DNA of 9,017 nt from Calditrichota bacterium (GTDB lineage Bacteria; Zhuqueibacterota; Zhuqueibacteria; Oleimicrobiales; Geothermoviventaceae), in assembly GCA_013152765.1 (NCBI GenBank), contig JAADFT010000132.1:1-9017 (forward strand), given 5' to 3'. Shown in pieces: positions 1 to 5,923 of this stretch. The translations under genes and the position numbers were made by a program. Positions within the stretch are counted from its first letter, which is position 1. Every line of letters starts with the position of its first letter. The notes beneath the pieces are model-generated. The model had not been told where the DNA came from. It worked only from the letters and a program-made list of their open reading frames with translations, and searched no databases.

Positions 1-131
1 ACCACATTCTGACGGAGCAGAATTAACTCCACACGGACAAGATCCACGCCACGGGGCAGCACCCCCAGGAGCAGCAACTTCAGATGGGCTTCTGTAATGG
101 CAGAGGCGAAATGAGTGAGTCGGTCAAACTG
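1..131 (-). CDS. Possible partial minus-strand coding fragment at the left edge, unidentified
   Basis: A minus-strand frame is open from about position 197 to the window edge without a stop. Its stretch below about 131 reads like protein: it contains FDRLTHFASAITEAHLKLLL and then a Leu/Val-rich run ending in LLRQNV. Codon choice there favours CTG, GTG and GCC, as in the other genes of the window. No start is convincing: the only in-frame ATG (197-195) lies inside the nitroreductase gene, and the residues between it and about 131 do not look coding. A TTG at 77-75 is another option. If real, the gene is divergent from the nitroreductase and continues to the left. I do not recognise the family. 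A plus-strand frame ending at 97 was also considered, but its third positions are mostly A, which does not fit this genome. Confidence 0.25.
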
Positions 132-168
132 TCTTCGTGCAGAGTGAGACCAAAACGAGAGGTGCAGG

Positions 169-693
169 ATGACAGGTAAAGAGCTGCTCGAGCTCATTCG
201 CACGCGTCGAAGCATCCGCGCCTTCAAACCCGACCCGCTGACCGAAGAGCAGACTGAGGCGTTGATCGAGGCGATTCGCTGGGCACCAAGCGCCGGCAAC
301 CTGCAGAGCCGCAAATTCTACTTTGTCACGAACAAGAACCTGCAAACCCGGCTGGCCAGGGCAGCCTGGGAGCAGTACTTCATCTCCGAGGCACCTCTCG
401 TCGTGGTGGCCTGCGCCGACACACGCATCCAGGCCCGTTACGGCACTCGCGGTGTGGCGCTGTACACAATCATGGATGTCGCCGCATCGATTCAGAATCT
501 GGCGCTGGTCGCCCACGCCCTGGGGCTCGGCTCGTGCTGGGTTTCGGCATTCGACGAGGGAGCAGTCCACAGCCTGCTGCAATTGCCTCCATTCCTCAGG
601 CCTGTGGCCATCGTGCCGGTCGGGAAACCGGCGGAGCAGCCGAGTCCGCCTCCACGGGTCAGCAAAGAAGAAGCGGTGACGTTCATCGATTAA
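169..693 (+). CDS. Nitroreductase family protein (FMN-dependent NAD(P)H oxidoreductase)
   Basis: 174 residues, the usual length of the short single-domain nitroreductases. The N-terminus carries the family signature ELIRTRRSIRAFKPDPL (residues 6-22), whose Arg-Arg-Ser-x-Arg binds FMN phosphate. It is followed by AIRWAPSAGNLQSRKFYFVT (about 35-55), the flavin-contacting segment. The second half has the central helix region (IMDVAASIQNLALVAHALGLGSCW, about 101-124) and the closing strand PVAIVPVGKPAEQP that ends these proteins. Such enzymes form homodimers with FMN at the interface and use NAD(P)H to reduce nitro groups, quinones or enones; the natural substrate cannot be read from sequence. 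The ATG is preceded by AGAGG six bases upstream, which supports this start. The gene stands alone: no downstream partner follows, and the next gene is convergent, so regulation is unknown. Family call is firm; function is generic. Confidence 0.92.
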   Translation: MTGKELLELIRTRRSIRAFKPDPLTEEQTEALIEAIRWAPSAGNLQSRKFYFVTNKNLQTRLARAAWEQYFISEAPLVVVACADTRIQARYGTRGVALYTIMDVAASIQNLALVAHALGLGSCWVSAFDEGAVHSLLQLPPFLRPVAIVPVGKPAEQPSPPPRVSKEEAVTFID

Positions 694-780
694 CACCCCC
701 ATCCGGACAAACGGCAACGCACGCTGTGGCCCTACCCGGACTCAAATCTCCGGCTCGCCACTCGGATGGGCTTACGCCCC

Positions 781-827
781 TGGCGGCGCGCAGAGCTGCG
801 AAGCAAAGGCGGGGGCGTTGTATTCCA
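781..827. repeat. Degenerate two-hairpin repeat, copy 1
   Basis: This stretch aligns almost without gaps to 1021-1068. Both copies open with TGGCGG, have a small hairpin in the middle (here CGCA/TGCG at 789-800), and end in a G-rich element followed by CGTTGTATTCCA (816-827). In the last 24-25 bases about 20 positions agree with the other copy. The second hairpin is worn here (CAAAGGC then GGGGG), so this looks like the more decayed copy. It may be a REP-like mobile palindrome. Confidence 0.5.
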
Positions 828-1020
828 GAGCACACTGTGCACTCGGTTGGCTCAGAGGATTTCACCTGCGTTAGCCGGGGACTTTAGTCTTCAGCGAGGA
901 GGTGTCGTTCCACCTCGCGATCAAATCGCCAGGCTACTTGGAGGACTCACCCCCTGAAGGGGGCTCGTGGGGCACACTCAACATCAGGTGTTCTCTCGCT
1001 ACCGTGGGGGCGCTCACTGG

Positions 1021-1068
1021 TGGCGGTGCCTTGCACCACCAAACAACGACGGGAGTCGTTGCATTCCA
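1021..1068. repeat. Degenerate two-hairpin repeat, copy 2
   Basis: The better-preserved copy of the unit at 781-827. It contains two intact hairpins in tandem: GGTGC/GCACC with a 3-base loop (1025-1037), then CAACGAC/GTCGTTG with a GGGA loop of the GNRA type (1044-1061). It ends in CGTTGCATTCCA (1057-1068), which matches copy 1 at 11 of 12 bases. The two-stem layout with a conserved 3' tail resembles REP/BIME-type elements, but no transposase is nearby. Confidence 0.55.
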
Positions 1069-1130
1069 AACTCCGAAATAGCAGGCAAGATATCCAGATT
1101 TTGCCACGGGCTCGGAGAGCCCATCCGGTA

Positions 1131-1150
1131 GCGCGAGCTTTAGCTCGTGC
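1131..1150. repeat. 8-bp hairpin with TTTA loop
   Basis: GCGCGAGC (1131-1138) pairs with GCTCGTGC (1143-1150), with one G-T pair, around a TTTA loop. It follows a 6-bp hairpin (GGGCTC GGA GAGCCC) at 1108-1122. No T-run follows on either strand, so it is not an intrinsic terminator. Confidence 0.55.
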
Positions 1151-1252
1151 GAGGAACCACAGAAACGCGGCTACGCTGTGGAGCAACGGCGGGAAATGGC
1201 CATGCGCCGCACGCAAGCCTTGGTCCGCAGCTTCACAAAGCAGCAGCAGCCC

Positions 1253-1271
1253 GGACGCGCAAAGCGCGTCC
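1253..1271. repeat. Perfect 8-bp hairpin with AAA loop
   Basis: GGACGCGC (1253-1260) and GCGCGTCC (1264-1271) are perfect inverted repeats around AAA. A second 8-bp stem with one G-T pair follows at 1288-1307 (CCGGCTGA ... TCGGCCGG). Neither has a T-run after it. They belong to the hairpin series of this gap; the role is unknown. Confidence 0.6.
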
Positions 1272-1475
1272 CTCCGAGCCGCAAATTCCGGCTGAATCTT
1301 CGGCCGGGAAAAACCACCAAGAAGCGAAGAACGCAAAGTAGTCCCGTCCGGCTGGAGGGCAGCCGTGCCGTGAACCTGGGCAGCCAGTTACCCCTGGCAA
1401 CACACCCCGTCGCCAGACAACGACAGGGACTGGTACACTTTTCAAGTTCTCGCTTTCCCTCCGGAGTGAGCAAAT

Positions 1476-1503
1476 AAAAAGCCCCCAGCTTTCGCCAGGG
1501 GCT
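1476..1503 (-). terminator. Intrinsic terminator of the response regulator gene
   Basis: On the minus strand a 10-bp stem (AGCCCCTGGC / GCTGGGGGCT, two G-T pairs) closes a GAAA tetraloop and is followed by TTTTATTTG. It lies 26 bases past the stop codon at 1530 and is a textbook Rho-independent terminator. It is flanked by an 11-bp inverted repeat centred on CTCCGGAG (1456-1466 and 1502-1512), whose right arm overlaps the stem by two bases. Confidence 0.9.
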
Positions 1504-1529
1504 CCGGAGGGAGGAAAATGAGAGAGAGA

Positions 1530-2219
1530 TCAAAGGAATCTGTAGCCCGTCCCGTGAATCGTCTCGATGTACTTGGACGGGTAGCGTTTCTCACCGAGCT
1601 TCTCGCGCAGTCGTTTGATGTGCACGTCAACCGTGCGGCTCGTCACGTAAACCTTCTTACCCCAAACGCGCTCCAGAATCTCCTGCCGCGTGAACACGTT
1701 CTCGCGATGCGAAGCCAGCAGGTACAGGAGCTTGAACTGGGTGTAAGTCAGGTCGATCGGCTTGCCAGCTTTCCAGACACGGTGCTCGTCCAAATCGATC
1801 TCGAGGTCGCGCACCTTGATCCGCCTGGAGCCAAGCTCCCTGATCCGACGGACGATTCCCTTGATCCGGGCCACCGTTGCTCGCGAACCGGTAGGCCGTA
1901 CGATGAAATCATCGGCGCCTTCCTCGAAACCGCGAACGATGTTGCTCTCGTCATCGTACTGAGAGAACAGAATCAGCGCGATGCGCTTGGTGTCCAGATC
2001 CTGCTTGAGCTGACGAGCAATCTCCCACGCGTCCGAACCACACGTGTCGACATTCACCAGCACAGCAGCGGGTTTCTCCGACCGAACCAGCTCGACAGCC
2101 TCGTCGTAGTCAGTTACGTTCTCCAACTCGAAACCTTCCTGCACGAGCCGCTCCCGGAATTCATCCCCTTCCTTGGGGTTCCGGTCAAAAAACAGAATTT
2201 TGTTTGCCTTGAGGTCCAT
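1530..2219 (-). CDS. OmpR/PhoB-type response regulator with a degenerate, probably non-phosphorylatable receiver
   Basis: 229 residues: a receiver (about 6-122), then a winged-helix DNA-binding domain (about 134-228). The C-terminal half is classic for the family: LTYTQFKLLYLLASHRENVF (157-176), then the recognition-helix region SRTVDVHIKRLREKLG (194-209), and the terminal hairpin IETIHGTGYRF. The receiver keeps the fold but not the chemistry. The acidic pair is D12-R13, the phospho-acceptor position reads Asn56 (VLVNVD, where VLLDxM is usual), Ser86 replaces Thr, and the conserved Lys is Arg108 (FIVRP in place of TKP). It is therefore likely controlled by something other than His-Asp phosphotransfer, or is constitutive. 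I start it at the ATG at 2219 rather than the ATG at 2258: GGTG and AGGGG precede the former, nothing like an SD precedes the latter, and MDLKANKILFFD fits the receiver start. No histidine kinase gene is in the window. A strong terminator follows. The target genes are unknown. Confidence 0.9.
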   Translation of the reverse strand: MDLKANKILFFDRNPKEGDEFRERLVQEGFELENVTDYDEAVELVRSEKPAAVLVNVDTCGSDAWEIARQLKQDLDTKRIALILFSQYDDESNIVRGFEEGADDFIVRPTGSRATVARIKGIVRRIRELGSRRIKVRDLEIDLDEHRVWKAGKPIDLTYTQFKLLYLLASHRENVFTRQEILERVWGKKVYVTSRTVDVHIKRLREKLGEKRYPSKYIETIHGTGYRFL

Positions 2220-2279
2220 GATTTTCACCGTCCCCTGTCTACGTTGTGATCTTCTCATCGTTTTGCTTTGCTATCTACA

Positions 2280-2298
2280 CCCACCTGCTTCCGGTGGG
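2280..2298. repeat. 6-bp hairpin in the leader of the response regulator gene
   Basis: CCCACC (2280-2285) and GGTGGG (2293-2298) form a perfect stem around a 7-base loop. It would sit in the 5' leader if transcription starts at the upstream site proposed at 2329-2345. No T-run follows on the minus strand. Confidence 0.4.
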
Positions 2299-2328
2299 AC
2301 CTCTCTCCCGCTCTCGCTCAAACCCTTG

Positions 2329-2345
2329 TACAATCATCGTGCCAA
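2329..2345 (-). promoter_or_regulatory. Possible sigma-54 (-24/-12) promoter for the response regulator
   Basis: The minus strand reads TTGGCACGATGATTGTA. Against the sigma-54 consensus TTGGCACG-N4-TTGC, every conserved base matches except the last C, which is T. The spacing between the GG and the -12 G is right. Transcription would begin near 2318, leaving about 100 bases of leader before the ATG at 2219. Against it: the changed base is one of the -12 GC pair, and no enhancer-binding protein gene is visible. Confidence 0.3.
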
Positions 2346-3085
2346 AATGTTCCGCGAATTTCATTTGCGCAGCAATTTCTTGTTTGCCATTACGGCCGAG
2401 CCCGAATCCTCCTGCTGAACAACCCGCAAACTTTTCGCTTTTCCCACATTACTCGCTTCCTGAATCCGGCGATTGCCTCAGAATCGTCCACTGCCGCAGC
2501 AGGTCTGTTCGATTTTCGTACATTCTACGTCGCCGGTGTCCGCATGTTTCCGCAAATGCCGCATTCGTTGCAATTCCGCAACGGTCCAAGCCTTAGGGTA
2601 ATTGGATGCAAAACCATCCTCTGGGAGACACATCCCACTGGACGGATTGCACCACCCCCGGTGGAATTTGCTCCACCGGCAAGCACCCCTGACCTATTTC
2701 AGGATTTTTCCCCAGGCAACAGCTTCTGTGGGAGGCAACGACGGCGAGGACATCCGTTCCTCAACCCGCACAAGCAGGATCGCACGGAGGGCCTTGCCCC
2801 GAGGTCGTGCCAGGGAAGGAACGGCAAAAAGCGGAATTCTACCCGGATTCTGTAGAGAACAAGAACGGTGTCAGCTTCACAGTAAGCGCTGTCTTGCTCG
2901 ACCTCTACGCGGCTCCGATAGCGTTACACAACTCCACACGCAAAACGCGGTACAATCCTTCAAAGCGCATGCACTTGTGAAGAACTCACAGCTTGGGGAA
3001 TCCGAATCCAGCTGCAAGAGCAAATCGAACTCGGTAGTCGAACCTGGATCCCGTGTTCACTCAACGAGATTCACCAGGTCTCGCG
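2346..3085. other. Long non-coding gap
   Basis: About 740 bases between the response regulator and the 3' end of the sphingolipid operon. No open frame here has a protein-like composition; frames on the plus strand are long only by chance and read as low-complexity noise. The left part (2346-2560) is more AT-rich and shows nothing I can name. From 2566 to 2762 a run of hairpins occurs (separate entry). From 2763 to 3085 I see only a 5-bp hairpin at 2976-2990 and a 5-bp inverted repeat at 3065-3083, just past the stop codon of the acyltransferase gene. The latter lacks a T-run, so it is a poor terminator. Confidence 0.6.
2566..2703. repeat. Series of five hairpins, all with six-base loops
   Basis: CGTTGC/GCAACG at 2566-2583, GGATG/CATCC at 2604-2619, TGGGA/TCCCA at 2622-2637, CCGGTGGA/TCCACCGG at 2658-2679 and CCTGA/TCAGG at 2688-2703 are perfect inverted repeats, each with a 6-base loop. 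The first four are spaced 20, 2 and 20 bases apart. The last is followed by ATTTTT, so it could be a weak plus-strand terminator, but no plus-strand gene precedes it. A sixth (GAGGA/TCCTC, 7-base loop) follows at 2746-2762. Confidence 0.5.
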
Positions 3086-4207
3086 TCACACTGGTTTCTC
3101 GTAGATCCGGTACTTCTTGTACACTCTTGCCCCGAGTGCCTGTGCAGCCCGGTTCATCATCCGGTTATCTTCGAGGATCCAGGAGAATTCACCCCAGCGG
3201 TGTCCCTTGCCAGTGCCACGGCGGTAGGTTTCCACGTAGAAAAGCGTTTCGATCCCGCGCAGCCGGTATTTGTGCACTACGCCCATCGTGAACACTCGGA
3301 TGCCACTGATTTTGCGCATGTACCAGAGAAGTTTCGGCAGCCCGAATGGGAAAAGTCTGCCGTTGCGCACTTTGATGAGCGCCTGGTTAATGTCGGGCAA
3401 AGCCAGCGAAAAGCCCGCGGGCTCACCCTTGATTTCAGCAATCAACGCCAGGTCCGGATCGATCACCTGCTTCAACTCTTTCGCGATGTGCTTGATTTCC
3501 TCGTGCGTCAGCGGAACGAAACCCCAGTTCCGGCTCCACGCATCGTTGTAGATCTTGAAAACCGTCTCGACTTCTTCCCAGAAATGCTTCATGTTGACGC
3601 TGCGGAGGTGAATGTCGTCGCGCCGGCGGATGGCTTCCGACAGCCGCACCAGGCGCTCCGGGATCGGCTGGTCGGAGCTCATGAAGTAAGCGTACAGATC
3701 CTTGGCCTTCTCGAATCCGTAGCGCTCAGAGTATTCCAGGTAGTACGGCGGATTGTAGGTCATCAAGATGACCGGAGGACTGTCGAAGCCTTCGAGCAGA
3801 AATGCGCACGTGTCGTTTGTGGTGTAGTTCGTGGGCCCGCGCAGAACCTCCATGCCCCGGTCCTTCACCCACCCCATGGCCGTGTCAAAAAGCGCTGCGG
3901 CCGCGTCGTAGTCGGGCAACACTTCGAAAAACCCGAAAAACCCCGTTTTCTCGCCGTGAAATTCGTTGTGTCGGTTGTTCTGAATGGCAGCGATTCTTCC
4001 GACCACTTCGTCTCCCCGTCGAGCCAGGAAGAACTCCGCATCCGAGTGCAGGAAAAACGGGTTCTTCTTTTTGTTGAGCATGTTCTTCATGTCCAGGATC
4101 AGGGGCGGCACCCAGTTGGGGTCGTCCTTGTAGACTTTCCAAGGCAGAAGAATGAACTCCTTCAGGTCCTTTTTTGAACGGACCGGCTCGACGGTTAAAT
4201 GAGCCAT
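3086..4207 (-). CDS. GNAT-fold acyltransferase of the BcerS/YghO family, probable bacterial ceramide synthase
   Basis: 373 residues, no signal peptide or membrane span. The N-terminus has the family pattern: FILLPWKVYKDDPNWVPPL (18-36) followed by KNPFF and a GNAT-like core with EFFLARRGDEVVGRIAAIQN (58-77). FGFFEVLPDY (91-100) and RGPTNYTTND come next. The second half is a further GNAT-like lobe with NDAWSRNWGFVPLTHEE and PAGFSLALPDINQAL. The C-terminus includes RGIETLFYVETYRRGTGKGH and SWILEDNRMM. In Caulobacter a member of this family N-acylates the long-chain base or its keto form to make (keto)ceramide; that identity is from memory of the family. The neighbour strengthens it: the gene starts 16 bp after serine palmitoyltransferase with its own GGAGG seven bases before ATG, so the two are co-transcribed. 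Other YghO-like proteins have no known role, so the substrate is inferred from context. Confidence 0.75.
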   Translation of the reverse strand: MAHLTVEPVRSKKDLKEFILLPWKVYKDDPNWVPPLILDMKNMLNKKKNPFFLHSDAEFFLARRGDEVVGRIAAIQNNRHNEFHGEKTGFFGFFEVLPDYDAAAALFDTAMGWVKDRGMEVLRGPTNYTTNDTCAFLLEGFDSPPVILMTYNPPYYLEYSERYGFEKAKDLYAYFMSSDQPIPERLVRLSEAIRRRDDIHLRSVNMKHFWEEVETVFKIYNDAWSRNWGFVPLTHEEIKHIAKELKQVIDPDLALIAEIKGEPAGFSLALPDINQALIKVRNGRLFPFGLPKLLWYMRKISGIRVFTMGVVHKYRLRGIETLFYVETYRRGTGKGHRWGEFSWILEDNRMMNRAAQALGARVYKKYRIYEKPV

Positions 4208-4223
4208 CTTGGTGCCTCCAAGC

Positions 4224-5408
4224 TCAGATGATGCCCAACTGCTTACCGACTTTTTCGAACACCCCCAACACGGTGTCCAGTTCCTCGTCTGTGTGTGTCG
4301 CCATGTACGACGTGCGGATCAGGGACATCCCCGGTGGCACCGCAGGACTGATGACGGGATTGGTGTACACGCCGTTGTCGAACAGCGCTTTCCAGAAGGC
4401 AAATGTGGTGTCGTCGTCGCCGATGATCACGGGAATGATCGGCGTTTCGCTGTTCCCAGTGTTGAATCCGAGCTCTTTGAAGCCCTTCCGCATTTTGTCG
4501 GTCACGGCCCACAGGCGCTCGCGCCGCTCAGGCTCCTTTTCCAGAATATCGAGGCAAGCCAGCACTGTGGCCACGGAGGCGGGCGGCGGGCTGGCGGAAA
4601 AGATCAGGCTACGCGAGTGGTGTTTGATGTAGTGGATGATCTGCTCGTCGCCAGCGATGAATCCACCGATGGACGCAAATGACTTACTGAATGTGCCCAT
4701 CACAATGTCCACCTGGTCCTCGAGACCAAAGTGCTCCGCCGTACCGCGGCCGTGGTCGCCAAGCACGCCCACAGAGTGAGCATCGTCGATCATGATCCTG
4801 GCACCGTACTGTTTACCGAGCTCCACCATGCGGGGCAGGTCCACGATGTCGCCGCCCATGGAGAAGACGCCGTCCGAGACGATCAGCTTCCCAGCGTCAT
4901 CGTCCTCGTGCATCTTCAACAGGCGCTCCAGGTCGTTCATGTCGTTGTGGCGGTACTTCACCGTCTTGCCAAAAGCGAGACGGCAGCCGTCCACGATGCT
5001 GGCGTGATTCTCGCGATCGGCGAAAATGAGGTCATCTTTTCCCACAATCGTCGAGATGGTGCCAAGATTGGTCTGAAAACCTGTGGAGAACACCAGGGCT
5101 GCCTCGCGCTGCATGAAGTCCGCGAGCCGCTCCTCCAGTTCCTCGTGCAAAGAAAGAGTGCCATTCAGGAAACGGGAGCCGGTGCAGCCGGTACCGAATT
5201 TCTCGATGGCGTCCTGAGCAGCTTTTTTGACGCGCGGATCCTGTGTAAGCCCCAGGTAGTTGTTGGAACCGATCATGATGACCGGCTTGCCGTTGATCAC
5301 CACCTGCGTATCAGCCCCCGACTCGATCGGTCGAAAGTAAGGGTAAATCCCCGCTTCAATCGCTTCTTTGGCCCGTGTAAAGTTGTAGCACTTGTTGAAG
5401 AGATCCAA
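4224..5408 (-). CDS. spt: Serine palmitoyltransferase-like alpha-oxoamine synthase
   Basis: 394 residues, a soluble fold-type I PLP enzyme of the alpha-oxoamine synthase family. These condense an amino acid with an acyl-CoA and release CO2; for Spt, serine plus a fatty acyl-CoA gives 3-ketosphinganine, the first step of sphingolipid synthesis. Seen in the sequence: MIGSNNYLGLT (45-55), FGTGCTGSRFLNGTLSLHEE (71-90), NHASIVDG with the PLP-stacking His135, KYRHNDM (151-157), SDGVFSMGGD, DDAHSVGVLG with Asp208 and His211, and the Schiff-base Lys242 in GTFSKSFASIGGF. The SRFLNGTL and YRHNDM wording follows Bacteroidetes Spt more than 2-amino-3-ketobutyrate CoA ligase or BioF, and the following BcerS-like gene supports Spt. 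The start is TTG at 5408, with GGAGGTG six bases upstream; the nearby ATG at 5422 is out of frame. It is first in its operon, behind a strong promoter. Confidence 0.85.
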   Translation of the reverse strand: MDLFNKCYNFTRAKEAIEAGIYPYFRPIESGADTQVVINGKPVIMIGSNNYLGLTQDPRVKKAAQDAIEKFGTGCTGSRFLNGTLSLHEELEERLADFMQREAALVFSTGFQTNLGTISTIVGKDDLIFADRENHASIVDGCRLAFGKTVKYRHNDMNDLERLLKMHEDDDAGKLIVSDGVFSMGGDIVDLPRMVELGKQYGARIMIDDAHSVGVLGDHGRGTAEHFGLEDQVDIVMGTFSKSFASIGGFIAGDEQIIHYIKHHSRSLIFSASPPPASVATVLACLDILEKEPERRERLWAVTDKMRKGFKELGFNTGNSETPIIPVIIGDDDTTFAFWKALFDNGVYTNPVISPAVPPGMSLIRTSYMATHTDEELDTVLGVFEKVGKQLGII

Positions 5409-5456
5409 TCTTCACCTCCATGTTTCGAAGGCCACCTGTCCGACTGAATTGCGTTC

Positions 5457-5485
5457 AATATAACACACCCCGCCCTGTCAGTCAA
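5457..5485 (-). promoter_or_regulatory. Sigma-70-type promoter of the spt-bcerS operon
   Basis: On the minus strand TTGACT (5485-5480) and TATATT (5462-5457) are separated by exactly 17 bases; each hexamer differs from consensus at one position. Transcription would start near 5450, giving a leader of about 40 bases ahead of the SD and the TTG start at 5408. It suggests steady, fairly strong expression. Confidence 0.75.
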
Positions 5486-5712
5486 GGTAAAATTGGCGAA
5501 GCTGTAACAGGTCAAATCAGCCTACTGGAGGTGGAATTGAGATGCCGGGCAACCTCGAGCCAGAATCCAATTTGCTACCGCGGGGAAATTTTTCGAGGGC
5601 CGTAAACAGGAAGGAGAGTCTTGACAGGGAGCACCCGGAGCGACAGCCAGAGAGTGCCTGGATACGATCGGGATCTTCGAGTCGGCGCTTTCAGCCTTTT
5701 TCCGCGAGTGAG

Positions 5713-5757
5713 AGCCTGTCAAACAGGCTTCCCGGCAGCGTTGGTTTTCAAACCAAC
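5713..5757. repeat. Two tandem perfect hairpins
   Basis: AGCCTGT/ACAGGCT (5713-5729, 3-base loop) is followed 10 bases later by GTTGGTTT/AAACCAAC (5740-5757, 2-base centre). Stems are 7 and 8 bp with no mismatch. Neither is followed by a T-run. They may be part of a REP-like element or a small structured RNA; the layout recalls the two-hairpin units in the gap at 694-1479 without sharing their sequence. Confidence 0.55.
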
Positions 5758-5874
5758 CCGCCGCGGAGGACGGCAAGGCAGCGCAGCGCCACATTCACCG
5801 GACCCGTCCAAAGACATGGGACTGTAGCGCCCCCAATTTCCCGGGAGGAGACAGCGCATTTTTGTCTTTTTACC

Positions 5875-5915
5875 CCGTGATCGTGCCCCCGGATCAGCAA
5901 CCTCGATCAGCACGG
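5875..5915 (-). other. Imperfect inverted repeat just past the epimerase stop
   Basis: CCGTG-CTG-ATCG (minus strand, from 5915) pairs with CGATCACGG (ending at 5875): nine base pairs with a 3-base bulge, starting 8 bases after the stop codon. It could slow or end transcription or protect the 3' end, but the bases after it on the minus strand are GGTAAAAAG, not a T-run, so it is not a standard intrinsic terminator. Confidence 0.35.
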
Positions 5916-5923
5916 AACAACTG

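Larger units (their letters stand above)
694..1479. other. Long non-coding gap rich in short hairpins
   Basis: About 790 bases between two convergent genes, with no frame that looks like protein. It holds an unusual number of short perfect or near-perfect inverted repeats: GGGC/GCCC 768-779; GAGGTG/CACCTC 899-916; GCGAT/ATCGC 917-929; CCCCC/GGGGG 950-963; GGTGC/GCACC 1025-1037; CAACGAC/GTCGTTG 1044-1061; GGGCTC/GAGCCC 1108-1122; an 8-bp stem 1131-1150; CCACAG/CTGTGG 1157-1181; an 8-bp stem 1253-1271; and an 8-bp stem with one G-U 1288-1307. Two stretches are degenerate copies of each other (separate entries). Near 1314-1340 is an A-rich run with repeated AAG/CGAAGAA words. The pattern suggests decayed REP-like elements. 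Hairpins were found by eye. Confidence 0.7.
5486..5923. other. Non-coding gap with two strong hairpins
   Basis: About 440 bases between the 3' end of the epimerase gene and the spt promoter. No protein-like frame. The notable content is a pair of hairpins at 5713-5757 and an imperfect inverted repeat at 5875-5915, listed separately. A TTGACA on the plus strand at 5621-5626 has no matching -10 box. Nothing else stands out. Confidence 0.6.

Noticed and set aside
3025..3060. GGTTCGA on the minus strand, resembling a tRNA T-loop
   Set aside because: The flanking bases do not form a 5-bp T stem and no anticodon or acceptor arm can be built around it.
2268..3291. Plus-strand open frames in the gap after the response regulator
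   Set aside because: Translations look random, lack domains and have no SD; the second runs into the antisense of the acyltransferase gene.
5621..5649. Perfect -35 box TTGACA on the plus strand
   Set aside because: At 17 bases spacing the -10 position reads CAGCCA, and no plus-strand gene follows.
5713..5790. Possible selenocysteine tRNA: the hairpin at 5740-5757 contains TTCAAA, like the anticodon loop of tRNA-Sec
   Set aside because: The palindrome has an even length, so it cannot give a 7-base loop. There is no T-arm (GGTTCGA) downstream and no acceptor stem.
5849..5871. AGACA/TGTCT stem followed by TTTTT on the plus strand, like an intrinsic terminator
   Set aside because: Only five weak base pairs with a 9-base loop, and no plus-strand gene to terminate.
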